Assembly (NCBI GenBank): GCA_002007465.1
Contig: LNAC01000008.1
Coordinates: 6,682,070 to 6,746,069 of the forward strand
DNA length: 64,000 nt
Reading direction: 5' to 3'
Source: Ailurus styani
Lineage: Eukaryota; Chordata; Mammalia; Carnivora; Ailuridae
In this document: piece after piece, positions 10,670 through 21,600 of the stretch
Position numbering within the stretch: position 1 is the first letter of the stretch
How the letters are laid out: every line of letters begins with the position of its first letter
Made by a program: the position numbers and the translations under genes
Notes under the pieces: generated by a model
Told to the model about the DNA's origin: nothing
Databases searched by the model: none
What the model saw: only the letters and a program-made list of their open reading frames with translations

Positions 10670-11450
10670 ATATTTTTGCTTTCAGGCTTTTTAATATGGA
10701 TATACCTGCCTATGTATTTTTCCAGATTTGATGTTGTACTAGAAATGGCTTTGTGTTCCCATTTTGTCCCCTGAGATTTCTGTCTGAGATTTAAGGTCAT
10801 TAAATATACTTTGAAGCTACCCCATCCAAGAACTAGGTAATTTTAAGCATGACCGTCTTACTGGGAATTTGGGTTGTTGTCAGCTTAACACTTTTTAAAG
10901 ATAATGCTATGTTGGATTATTTCTGATGTGTCTTATAAATTTCTAGATCTGGAATGATCAGGTGGACATTTTTGAGACTTGGAACATATTTTCAAATTGT
11001 CCTCCAAAAAAATAAAACCAACACACTTTCGTTAACAGCATCTGTTTTCTTGCTTGCTAACCAACACTGAGTATTATAGATTGCATTATGATTTCTTCAC
11101 AATTTTCATAATAGAAAAATGGAACTTCTTTTTACATATATTACTTGTGTATCTATTCTCTTGATGTATGTGTATGTATTGTTTTTCTTAGATCTGTTAG
11201 GTTTAGTATATAAAGGATATTAATTCTTTGGCTATCAAACACAATGCAGTCTTCCAGTTTATCATTTACCTTTTCCTTATAATGTTTTTTGAACCTAACA
11301 TAGTTTTCACTACTATATATTCCAATTTACGGATATTTCACTTCATGGTATATTCTATGGTATATGTGATCTTTTCAAATTTTTTTGTGTGTTTGTATTG
11401 TTTTTCCCATTTAATTCACTTGTAATTTATTTTTTGGTCCTCCCTATAGA
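10670..11450 (-). repeat. Old LINE (HAL1/L1M-like), inverted
   Basis: AT-rich sequence with motifs of the antisense L1/HAL1 3' half ('ggatattaattctttggct', 'ccagtttatcatttacctttt'). Confidence 0.55.
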
Positions 11451-11504
11451 AAGATCAATTAAGTCTTAAAGCCTATCACTCTTACTGAGCGATTAAGAGC
11501 TCTA

Positions 11505-11680
11505 AACTATTACTTGGACTAATTCAATCAACCCTACAACAATCCTATAAAGCAAGTTCAGTGATCCCCATTTTTACATGTGCGGGATCTAAATTTGCTT
11601 ACAGTTATTGAGCAATTAGATGATGGAGCCTGAATTAGAACTTGAGTCTGGGCTCTTGACCCCAAAGCCATCCTGGCCTT
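11505..11680 (-). repeat. MIR
   Basis: The reverse complement shows the MIR order: a TCAAGTTCTAATTCAGGCTCC-like segment, then 'taactgtaagcaaattt' and the 'attgtaggattg' end. Diverged but recognisable. Confidence 0.65.
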
Positions 11681-12894
11681 GAGCTTACTGTGCACCAGAG
11701 GGTGACAACGTGAGTGGACTCAAAGTCATTCTGTATCTGGACATAAATGACGATCACGAGTGCACCTCAGCCTTCAATCAGAAGATCTCATCTCGAAGTC
11801 CTGATGATGCTTCAACTCACCAGCTGTGGGCTTTTGGATGTTTCCTCTCTTTTAATAAAATGGGGCTATAAATTGCAGCCTATCTCTTAAGGCTTTAAGA
11901 AAAGAATGCCTCCAGCTGAACAGCCACCACCCTGCAGAGAGCTCCTGACTGGACTCTCAACATGTCACCATCTACAAGTTCTATTCACCGCAGAACAAAG
12001 AGACACAAAGGTTGAATTTTGCCAGTTGTGTAAGACAAGCCAAGGCCTTCATGAACATTCAGTGAGAATGGAAAATGAAAAATAATCCAGGCAGAAACAA
12101 ACATTCTTCTGTGGCTTTTCAGTGCCTGACAAGCCAAAATGCGATCTAAAGAGAACAATGTGCAGGATAAGAAATCAGGCAAGGATAAGTAATATGAGTG
12201 GACACCTTTTAGCCAACTCTTTCCTATAGTGAAATTATGTTACCTATGTAAATACAAATACAGTTTTTTGTTTTTTTTTTTACAAAATCTGCTAAGGGGC
12301 TTCCCATGGAAGCAATCCTAGCTGCAGATGACGTTTTTGGCACCATATGAATGATCTCTGCTGCTCGATTTTATGTCCATGATTCTATAGGGGAGTGTGG
12401 CTCCCAAATGTAGCTCTTACATACTTTTGATCCATTATGTCTGTTGGGGGGTCCGCCTTCTTGACATCTCCAAATTGGGTGCATTTCCTCACTTCCCCTC
12501 TATCACCAGCCTGCTGTGGGCCAGGTCCGATGGGCAACTTAGGACCCACAGCCACCTGTCCTGGTGGGCTTGGATCAGTTGGAGGGATGTGTGTATAACC
12601 AAGTGATGGGGGTGCCTTAGGTAACCAGGGTTTCTCCTAAAAGTGTTACATCTGCAGCTGTCACATACCTGGAACCTTCTCCTGGACCAGACCACTGGCT
12701 TATTCCCCCCGCCTCCCCCTCCCTGCCCCTCCACTGCAGAGTATGGCCTATTCTGATTTGTTTTTACATTCAGAATCTGAGGTCCAAATCACTTTCATAT
12801 ATGAAGCATTTCTGTTTTCAATCCAGGGAACCCTACTTTTAGCAATGCTTGAAGAAAATACACCTAATAATCCCGGGATTTCATTCCACCTAAA

Positions 12895-13345
12895 AAGTTT
12901 TTTGGACTCTGTAGTAAGCCAAGTAGCACTCCTCCAGCAAGATGTCCATGGCCTAATCCCCAGAACCGGTGAATAGCTTATCCCACAAAGTAGAAGAGAT
13001 TTCGAAGATAATGATTAGTAAAGGGGCCTTGAGATGAGACGGGGATTATCCTAGACCACATGGGCGTGCCCCGCGTCACCACATGGGTCCTCACAGGAAA
13101 GAAGCAGGAGGGGGAGAGAGGAGGTGTGACAACAGACTTCAGTGACAGAGCTGTAAGCCAAGCAGTGTGGGTGGCCTTTAGAAGCTGAAAAAGAGCAAGG
13201 GACAGATTCTCCCCTAGAGTCTCCAGAAGGAACTTTGGCTCTGCTGACACCTTGATTCGAGTTTTAGAAGACCCATTTCTCCAGAATCATGGGATGTGTG
13301 TGGTTTTAAGCCACTAAATTTGGTTATTTGTCCCAGAAGCAATGA
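12895..13345 (+). repeat. LTR-like ancient interspersed repeat, family uncertain
   Basis: It contains 'gatgtccatggcctaatccc', 'ggattctcccctagagtct' and 'gttttaagccactaaattt', a motif order shared with abundant old mammalian LTR-type repeats that end in a polyadenylation region. I cannot name the family with certainty. Confidence 0.5.
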
Positions 13346-13352
13346 GAAACCA

Positions 13353-13559
13353 AGGGGCGCCTGGGTGGCTCAGTCGGTTAAGTAATCTTCATTCGGCTCA
13401 GGTCATGATCCCGGGGTCATGGAATCAAGCTCCGCATCAGGCTCCCTGCTCCGAGGAAAGCCTGCTTTTCCCTCTCCCTGCCCCTGGCTTGTGCTCTCTC
13501 TCTCTACCTCTCCCTCTCCCTCTCTCTCTCTCAAATAAATAGATAGATGATAGATAGAT

Positions 13560-13607
<48 letters not shown>
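13353..13607 (+). repeat. CAN-SINE with GATA-expanded tail
   Basis: The SINE (13353-13540) runs straight into (GATA)n (13540-13607). GAGAAACCA occurs before (13344-13352) and after (13608-13616), so the microsatellite lies inside the insertion. Confidence 0.93.
13540..13607 (+). repeat. (GATA)n microsatellite
   Basis: About 17 tetranucleotide units with two early interruptions (GATGATA), grown from a SINE tail. Confidence 0.97.
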
Positions 13608-13609
<2 letters not shown>

Positions 13610-15169
13610 GAAACCAGTACATACACCAGCAGAGAGCAGCAACAGGCCACCCCCTGCCCCATGAATGTTTCGGGCTAAGTGGCTCTAACGAGACAGCCTG
13701 GGATGGGATCTTGGCTTGCTTTACTGCGTCCTCAATGCTCAAAGAGTAACTTCACCCTTCTGTGACTCAGTTGCCTCGTCCATAGACTAAAAGATTATAA
13801 AGAATATGGTCCTTAGAATAGCACCTCGTACATGGGAGCTCGCAAAAAATGTCAGCTGCCCCTGTTGTTACTGCTTTCATCACAGAACCTAAGAGCAAAC
13901 CAGATTTCCCCACTGCTTCAGCCACAAATGGCCCAAAGGCCTGAGCTGGCTCGTTGGTGTCTGTTCCTGACTGTGCCATCTCGTCCCAGGACCGGGTTCA
14001 GGGATGTCACAGGGATTGCCTGAAATTGGTCATGAGGGGAAGATTTACATTACAGAAATCAGCAAACACCACAAATCAGGGCCTCATCCCCACCTCCCAC
14101 CCCAAAGCTGGGGCACCAGCACTCCTTGGCTCAGGCCACCTTCCCCCCTGACTGGATAGTTTCATCCCTTGTACAATCAGGGTCACAGGAAAACTGACTT
14201 GTGAAATCAGTATACGTACTCTCATCACGTAAAAAAAGGTTTTATTTTCCAGTAAGACATCCTCCCCCCCAACCCTGTCAGTATCCTCGTGCTCAGCTTT
14301 CCCGGGTCCCCGGAGGCCGCAAGAACTAACCTGAAGCCTGAAGCAGCCCATGGCCTGAGCAGTGAAAGGTGAGGGAGTCCCAGGACCCCCTCTACCTCCC
14401 CAGGGACTCAAAGCACACACTCAGCCCCTCCCTCTGCAACTGATCAGAAACTCATTAGAAATAAACCACACACACAAAAGGAGACAGAACAACCATCCCT
14501 GCAGCAGGACCTCACGTCTCAATGTTAAGGACCCAGGGGAAGGAACCGCTGATTCTTGGAAGCTGATTCTCCAAGGGTGGCTCACGTTCCTGTACATCCC
14601 ATGAGCTGGACTGCCTTAGTTCCAGACTGTCTTTTCTAGCATGCTGGCGTAGCGAACGGTTTTGAGTGGCAGACGCAGTGCCTCTCTCTGGAGCAACACT
14701 CAGGCAGGCTTACCCGTCATTTTAAGACGGAGGTTCCCTAAGCTCGGGTGCCCTCTTGCCTCTCCATTTCCCGGCACCATCTGGTCCTCTTCATGGGGCC
14801 CCGGTGGGACGACAGCTCAGGGAGTCAGTATAAATGCCGAGATTAAAACCACATATGCTGATAAAATACTGATAAAATGCTCTTGGCTGGTGCTGCATTC
14901 ACCTGTCCTTTGTCTCTGATCTAGGAGTCTCGTAACTTCCACCACAATCCACGAAACCATGGCACGCTGCCTTATTAGCTGGCAGGGAGGGTGAAATCTG
15001 GGACCTTTCACAGTTTTGACACCCACGTGTTCCCTTAAGGATCCAGAGCTCTAAAAGACCAAATCCAATTAGCAAAGAGCGCTGTCTGCTTACTTCCACA
15101 CACACACAAGAAAATCCAATAACCATCATCATGTTGGAGAGCACTTTAATCGTCTACAAATTGATGCGG

Positions 15170-15175
15170 TTTATT
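15170..15175 (-). terminator. Candidate LIMD1 polyadenylation signal AATAAA
   Basis: The plus-strand TTTATT reads AATAAA on the LIMD1 strand in the context CCAATAAACCGC. A TGTGTGTGTGTGG element lies about 65 nt further on. Other AATAAA hexamers on this strand near 16,328 and 16,955 sit in A-rich runs and could serve shorter isoforms. Confidence 0.6.
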
Positions 15176-17998
15176 GGCATGATATTTTGAATAATTTTAA
15201 TAGCCACAGTACAATTCTGAGTAATTTTGTAGTAACAATATTTGGAAGAATTTTACACAACAGTACGATTTTGAATCATTTGTATAGGAAAAAGAAGAGA
15301 TACACAGGAAAACAATTCCCCTGAACAGTGAAATTTTCACACGCTATATGGAAACTTCCCACATCTGTCCAGTTCCGGCTCAGAACGATAGCTGATATAT
15401 TTTACTCACTGTATTCTATTCCTTTTAAGACTGACTTCAAAGAACTGGAAATGAGAACGGACTCCTGGCACGGAGGAGACTGCAAAGAACTTGGGTTTCC
15501 CGGCAGACAGATTTGGAACAAGCGCGTCCCGCAACAAGGCTGGTGTGGGGGTCAAGTCCTGCCCACGGGGTTGGGGGCCCCATCTCAGTGGACTTGGCCG
15601 AAAGAGGCTCTCACTCGAGCACTGATCACAGAGAAGTGGGAAGTCCTGTTGCCGTGCATGGGTAGTGACCTGGACAGGACGTAATGCCCTTCCACGGTGG
15701 GAGGTGAATGTATCACTCTTTCCCCAGCGGCAGGTGGGAGAACATCAGAAGAGAAGGGCAGGCCAAACCAGGTCATTGGCTTTCCTCAGACACCCCCCCA
15801 CCCCCGCAGCTTTTGAGTGGCCCTCACTGTGGTTGGGGGTCGGGGGGGGGGAGAAAAAACTATGGGCCAATTGAAGTGGGGGAGAAGGCTGGAGGCTGGC
15901 CTTGGGGTCTGCCATCAGACCTTAATTCTCCTTGTTTATCTAAAGTCCAAGAGCTATCTAGGGAACTCAGGAAGGGCTATCCGCTCTACCTGTTAAAATA
16001 AACACATTCGTCCTGGTCTACGGGGTTCTTGTGTCTCCGTTCTAGGTGCCTATAAATACAATCCCATTACAATTCTGTTTGGCTAATAGCTTCCAGAATG
16101 TCTAAGATACCACGCAGGGAACAGCCCCTCGTGGCTTTAGCGCCAGAGCCCAAGAAACAGAACTGGCGTGAGATTCCTACAACTCCCCGCTCTGATTTCT
16201 CGGGCTTCTGGAAATTCTCTTACTGTTCTTTCCTCAATAGTAGAAAAAACCGTATTTTCAGATCTCTGAATCACCTCCACCAAGGCCACTTAAAACATAC
16301 CGTTTAAAAAATTAATCACAGATTTTTTTATTAAAAAAACTAGTTACCCAATTTGCAAACAAATCCCTGCTTCTGACAGCTGCTCTCAGGCAATTTTCTG
16401 CACTTTTGCTAGACTTGCAAGTGAAGCAAAGGTGTGTCGGCAAGGCCAGAAACGTTCCTAGGTTGGCAAAGCCAAGTGAAGACCCCCCACCCCCCAGCCC
16501 CGGCCTTGCCAGAGCTGAGCTGGGGACTCTGGGAAGAGAGGGGTTCAGCCCCAGGGTTCACGCACCACCTCCCCCCAGCCCCATGCATCCACAGGGTTCT
16601 GGAGGCTCAGCCTGTGCCACGGAATCGAGAAAGCCCACGGCCTGGGCTGAAGTGACCTCTGACCGTCTAACAGACTGACGTCAGAGAAATAGACAACTCA
16701 CAGGGCCAGTTCTGTGCGTCTTAGAGCAGCTGCTACCAAATGAATGAAAAGGCAGCCTTGAGTTGGGAGACGGCCCGCTGACAGGTCTGTGAGTCCCACC
16801 GTGCCTTGAGCTCCACCGCCCGCCTTCCGTGGCCCCCACTGCCCTGGGGGTGGGGTGAGGAGGCAGACGGCAGCGTGACAGTCCCAACACCGAGCCGGCC
16901 CCTGCGCTCCAGCGGGGCCTCCCCAAGGGCTGAGAGGGCAAATGCCAGCCAGCCTTTTTATTTTTTTACATCACCTTTTCACTGAAATACTGGGGATACA
17001 GACGTCTGGCCTCAGGAGTGTGTGACCCACAGGGCCACGTGTGCTTCCTGAGTGCACAGGTGGCCTTGAACTCTTGCCAGCGCGTGGCACTCCCAGCCCG
17101 GGACACAGGCCCCATGAACTGCATCCAGACAATAACTCCCACATTCAATCTGACCCACTGCCAGCCGTTTAGTTCAGATGCCCGTGCCCTGAGCGGCCGG
17201 CGTCTGGCTCGCGTGGATGCGGGACTCGGCACGCGCCAGCAGAGGCGTGAGGTCAGTGCCACGGCCAAGTGCCTCCTTAGCCGCGGTTTGGTGAAGCTCT
17301 TATCTGTGAGGTATTTTGTGTGTGCGGAAGACTGAGAGTCGGGAGAGACGATTACAAACAAGGAGAAAAACCAGACAAGAGCAGGGTACCTTATACGGGT
17401 CTCTTCCCACGTCCCGCCCGTGCCAAGAACTGGGTGAGGGAGAGACGTGTGAGGTGAGCACACTCATCTATCCTGAGGCACCCCCTTCCTGGGCTGCTCA
17501 GAGATATCACACACACACACTCTCCCCGCGGGGGAGGGGGGGGGCCAGCTCTCAGCAGGGGGCAGCACGGCCCAAACCCCATGTCCCCACGTGGGGGGAT
17601 CCTGACACTTGCCTTTGTGGGGGCGACTCTGGAGTCACAGACTCTCGAGAGCTCCAGGGAGAAAGATGGCCAGCAGCTGGGCAAAGGAGGCCTGGCGCCC
17701 GCACCAAGCCTTGTCCCAAAGCACACTTCGCTAGAACAGGGCAGATCTCCATCGGGCTGACTCCCGGCTGCCTTGAAGGGAGTGAGGATCTGCAGGGCCG
17801 CACAAAACGTGGTCAGTGTACCAGGAGGAAACCCTGCCTGGCTCGCTCATTTCAAGCCTCGGCTCTGGGTTAGCAACCCAAGTCTCCCTAAGATACAGAG
17901 CATGCGCGAGAGCTTCCCTCTTGCCATAATGCGATGAAAACGTGCAGCCAGTCGACAGGAGAACGGGGTCCTGGGGTGGAAGGAAGTCTTAAATAATG

Positions 17999-18027
17999 GT
18001 GTGTGTGTGTGTGCACGCGCGTGTGTC
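17999..18027 (+). repeat. (TG)n in LIMD1 3' UTR
   Basis: A short TG run broken by CACGCGCG. On the mRNA strand it reads as CA repeats. Confidence 0.85.
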
Positions 18028-18543
18028 TGGGTACAGTCTTACATCATGTTGTGTCCGTGTATGGGGTGGGGGGGAAGTGTCTGGGTGTGGGTATTTTCCC
18101 CAGCGACAGGAAAAGGCCGAACGTATTGGCCGCTGAGCTCTCTCTTCAGAGGACGGTGAAAGACGCTCGGGGCAACCCTTTCCCTCCGAGAGGCGCTGGG
18201 GGGTGGGTGTCTTCGGTTGCACAGGTGCGATCGCCTGCCCCATGCCACACGTGGCTGGAGTGTCTTCCCGAGTACTGGGACGAGGGCGTGGCGGTGGTGA
18301 AAGGCACTTGGAAAATACACACGCCGGACAGGCAGGGCTCAGCACCCCGGTTCGAGGAACGGCACCGCCGGCGTCTATGCAGAAACTTACCTAGCTAACC
18401 CCTCTCCCCCACCCCACCCCTGCGCCCCCCAGCCCAGACTCCACCCTGGGGGGGCGGGGGGCACCGCTGGAAGTAACGGGCAGATGTCTTGCTCCGTGGC
18501 CCCGGCTTCTCCTCTCCTACGGGAAGTCCGCGAGAGGCTCGGG

Positions 18544-18681
18544 CTAGAAGCGGGGCTGGTGAAGAGCTGCAGGCGCGGGGTTCTGCTCCAGTCTCTTGAC
18601 GTGGCAGCCGTGACAGAACAGGTGGTCCTCCAGGGGGTAGCAGCGGTGACCGTCTTCGTCATTGAGCTCCAGACCGCAGTC
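18544..18681 (-). CDS. LIMD1: LIMD1 exon 8: end of LIM3, C-terminus and stop
   Basis: The 138 coding nt follow a long C-rich tract and CAG acceptor. They encode [11 protein letters not shown], then [19 protein letters not shown] and a tail ending LHQPRF before TAG at 18546-18544. C164, C185 and C188 (or H189) close the third LIM domain. The 18-residue tail is where the protein differs most from my memory of the human sequence, while the LIM3 core is nearly unchanged. Confidence 0.97.
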   Translation of the reverse strand, partial: DCGLELNDEDGHRCYPLEDHLFCHGCHVKRLEQNPAPAALHQPRF

Positions 18682-21600
18682 CTGGGGGGAGGCGAAAAAG
18701 TCCCAGCGGTAGCAGAACAGCACAGGAAGGATTGCAAGACTGACCCAAAGGCCCACGTCCCGGGGACCCGCAGAGCAGGCTGTGTGGGCAGCGAACGCCA
18801 GCACGGAACCGGGTGGTCCTGCCGAGTGAAAGTGTGACATGCCCCCAACAGTGCACTTGAACCAGGGCTGGTCGGAATGGAAGCGGGACGTCGGTGGATA
18901 CATATGCTGCCCTTCCAAGACTTAAGGCAAAAAACGAATGTAAGACTTCTCAAGGGAAATCCCTCATACTGGTTACATATTGAAATAACACTGGAGGGGC
19001 GCCTGGGTGGCTCAGTCGGTTAGGCGGCCGCCTTCGGCTCCGGTCGCGACCCCAGGGTCCTGGGATGGAGCCCCAAGTCGGGCTCCCTGCTCAGTAGGGA
19101 GTCTGCTTCTCCCTCTGCCCCTCTCCCCTGCTCACACTCTGTCTCTCTCTCAAATAAGTAAAAAAATAATAATAATTAAAAAAAAAGAACAAACGAACAC
19201 TGGATATATGGGTTGAACAAAATATTACAAGAATGAATCCTCCCTGTTTCTTTTTACTTTTTTAACGTGGCTACTAGAAAACAAACGACACCTGTGACTT
19301 GAACCCATGGCTCTTGGGTTTCTATGGGACAGCACTGCCCTGAATGCAGAGAGAGGACTGTGGTGGGCAAGTGGCCCCATCCCCTTTCTCTCCAGCGCCT
19401 GCGGTACCACTGGCAAGGACTCCCACCTAGTCCTTCAGAGGTGGCAGTGAGCTCGAGCCTGCCACCCTCGTTCCCACCCCCTCCCATTCACACCACCTAC
19501 AGCGTCACAAAATAAATCTACTCTCCTTCTGTGGGTGAGTCCACTTAATTCTGAATCCATGGGCACTTAAAGCCCTTCACAAGGGCTGAAGAGGAGTGAC
19601 CCCGGGCCTGCCTGACAGCCACGGGGCACCCAGCGTTCCTTCAGCCTGGGCATGACACCAGGTAAAGAGGGGGTGCAAGGGCCCCCATCCACCTTCATCC
19701 CACCCATGCCTGTTTCCAAGGAGTGGGTTTCTTCATGACTTCCAGGGCTCAGAAAAGGGCTCTTGGCAGACAGAATGGCCTACAAACTGGAGGGGAGGGC
19801 GTCTGCTCCCCAGATCACACAGCTGCCCGACAACGTGGCACGGAAAGCCAATGGTCCCCACGAGACTCCCACCCTGCAGCCTCAGGGAGGCAGCTGCAAT
19901 GGTTTCAGGACTAGGCAGTTACCAACGTGGAGGAAACAGTGACAACCTTTATGTCCCAAACATCTGCGGGTCTTCCAACCTCCCCTGCAAGGCAGGCTTC
20001 ACCCCTTGACCTGGAGGACAGCCCTTGACCACACCTTGCTGACCACCTCAGGCCCCGGTCAACGCGGGGGTGCTCTTCTCTTGTGCTTTCGGGCATCTGG
20101 GCAGGGAGGGGCCTACCTCGCAGTGGTAGCACTCCACGTGGTAGTCTCTGTCCATGGACACGACACGGATGGTCTCATCTGAGCCCTGGATGGAATGAAA
20201 GGAAGAACAAGAGGCCAGTTGGGGGACCCATTGGGCTCCGCATGCCATGGTGGCCTCAGAAGAGCATAAATCCATCGTGAAGTCCCACACTGACTGGAAG
20301 GAGGACACCTCGAACCGATGAGGGAGGAAGTAGGAGGGACAGCAGTCCTACCTTCTGGAATGTCAGAGTCAACACTGAAAAAAACCACCTATGTGGAGAG
20401 TGATTTTTTTAAAAAAAAATGAATGAAAGGCAAGCTTTCTGCTCACCTTCTAATCTGGGAGTCGCTATCAAGTCAGGGAGTATGACCCGATTACAGGGAT
20501 GAACAGGGCACACGGAGGGCTCTGGGCTGGGGAAGTCAGCCAAGAAGAAAGGGGCTTCTTGGTGTGGACACTATGAAGGTCAGAGGTGAGATTCTAGAAG
20601 GATTTTTTCAAAGGCACAAGGACAAGACACAGATCTTGTAGATGACCCCAGGGAGACAGTCATGCCATGGAAGACGCCAGGAACAGGTCTGAAAAAGCAT
20701 CTTACCTCCGGTGGAAGGATGGGAAGACCGCAGGCTGCACACTTGGGGGCCAGCACTCTGCCGGGAGAAGCGAAGAGGCAGTCAAATGCGTACGGTGCTG
20801 CTCCTGGGAGGGAAGTCCTGGAGCCCACACTGTGCCTTCCTCACGGTTGGCCTCCTGCCCGACCCTCTTCACCTGGGCCCCCCACCCCCAGCCCTCGCAG
20901 TAAGACAGTCAGTCTGGCTCGGGGCACCTGGGTGGCTCAGTCGGTGAAGATCTGCCTGCGGCTCAGGTCGTGATCCCAGAGTCCTGGGATCAAGTCCCCG
21001 CATCGGGCTCCCCTCCCCCAGCTTGTGTGCGTGCTCTCTCTCTCTCCAATAAAATCTTTACTTAAAAAACAACAACAGTAATTCTCATTCTCTGGGAGGT
21101 GTTTCGGTAGCACTTCGAGATTATTCCCCAGTGGTAACAAGCCCGGCTGGACCCTCTCGCTCTACTAGGGATGTAGACTAACCAGTTCGCTCCCCTGTGG
21201 CGCCCAGCACAGGCCCAGGCAGACTCAGGGTGGCAGCCACCAGCCCTGTCTGCCTTGTGAAGTTAGGTCAAGCTGGAGCCGCCGGGCTTGGGAGAGGCCT
21301 CCTGAGGCCTAGCCGGGAATCTGATGATAGGGATTCGGGCTCTGATTTTCCGGGAAACATGATTCTGTTACCAGTTCCTGTCTGCACTGGCGTCAGCTGA
21401 CCTCCGGAGGCCCCCACTACACCCTTAAAACCACGAAGCCTTTGCCGGAGCGTGGACTCAAGGGTTCAAGCAGAGCCTGGGGTGAACCCCGGCAGGTGTC
21501 CCTCCTTCACTTGGCCAGATCAACGCGGCTGGCACCTGTGCCCCTCTGTGCCCCGTCCCTCCTTACTTGTGGTAATCTCGGACACAGTAGATCTTGTTCT

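Larger units (their letters stand above)
9580..15149. other. Intergenic region between SACM1L promoter and LIMD1 3' end
   Basis: About 5.6 kb. A GC-rich shoulder runs to 10,060. Then come an inverted SINE pair (10,313-10,650), old LINE sequence on the minus strand (10,670-11,450), an MIR (11,505-11,680), apparently unique DNA (11,700-12,890), an LTR-like repeat (12,895-13,345) and a SINE with a GATA tail (13,353-13,607). No recognisable gene lies at 13,620-15,150. Confidence 0.75.
15150..18543 (-). other. LIMD1: Probable LIMD1 3' UTR (about 3.4 kb)
   Basis: The interval below the LIMD1 stop has no SINE or LINE that I can recognise, although the flanking DNA carries one every 1-2 kb, as expected for retained exon sequence. 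It ends near an AATAAA on the minus strand (15175-15170), followed by a GU-rich stretch (about 15117-15100) like a cleavage factor site. The length is close to the long 3' UTR I recall for human LIMD1. It contains a TG repeat at 17999-18027 and G/C-rich patches. The exact end is inferred. Confidence 0.72.

Noticed and set aside
12895..13345. Complete endogenous retrovirus
   Set aside because: Only one LTR-like segment is visible, without a partner LTR or gag/pol/env-like frames nearby.
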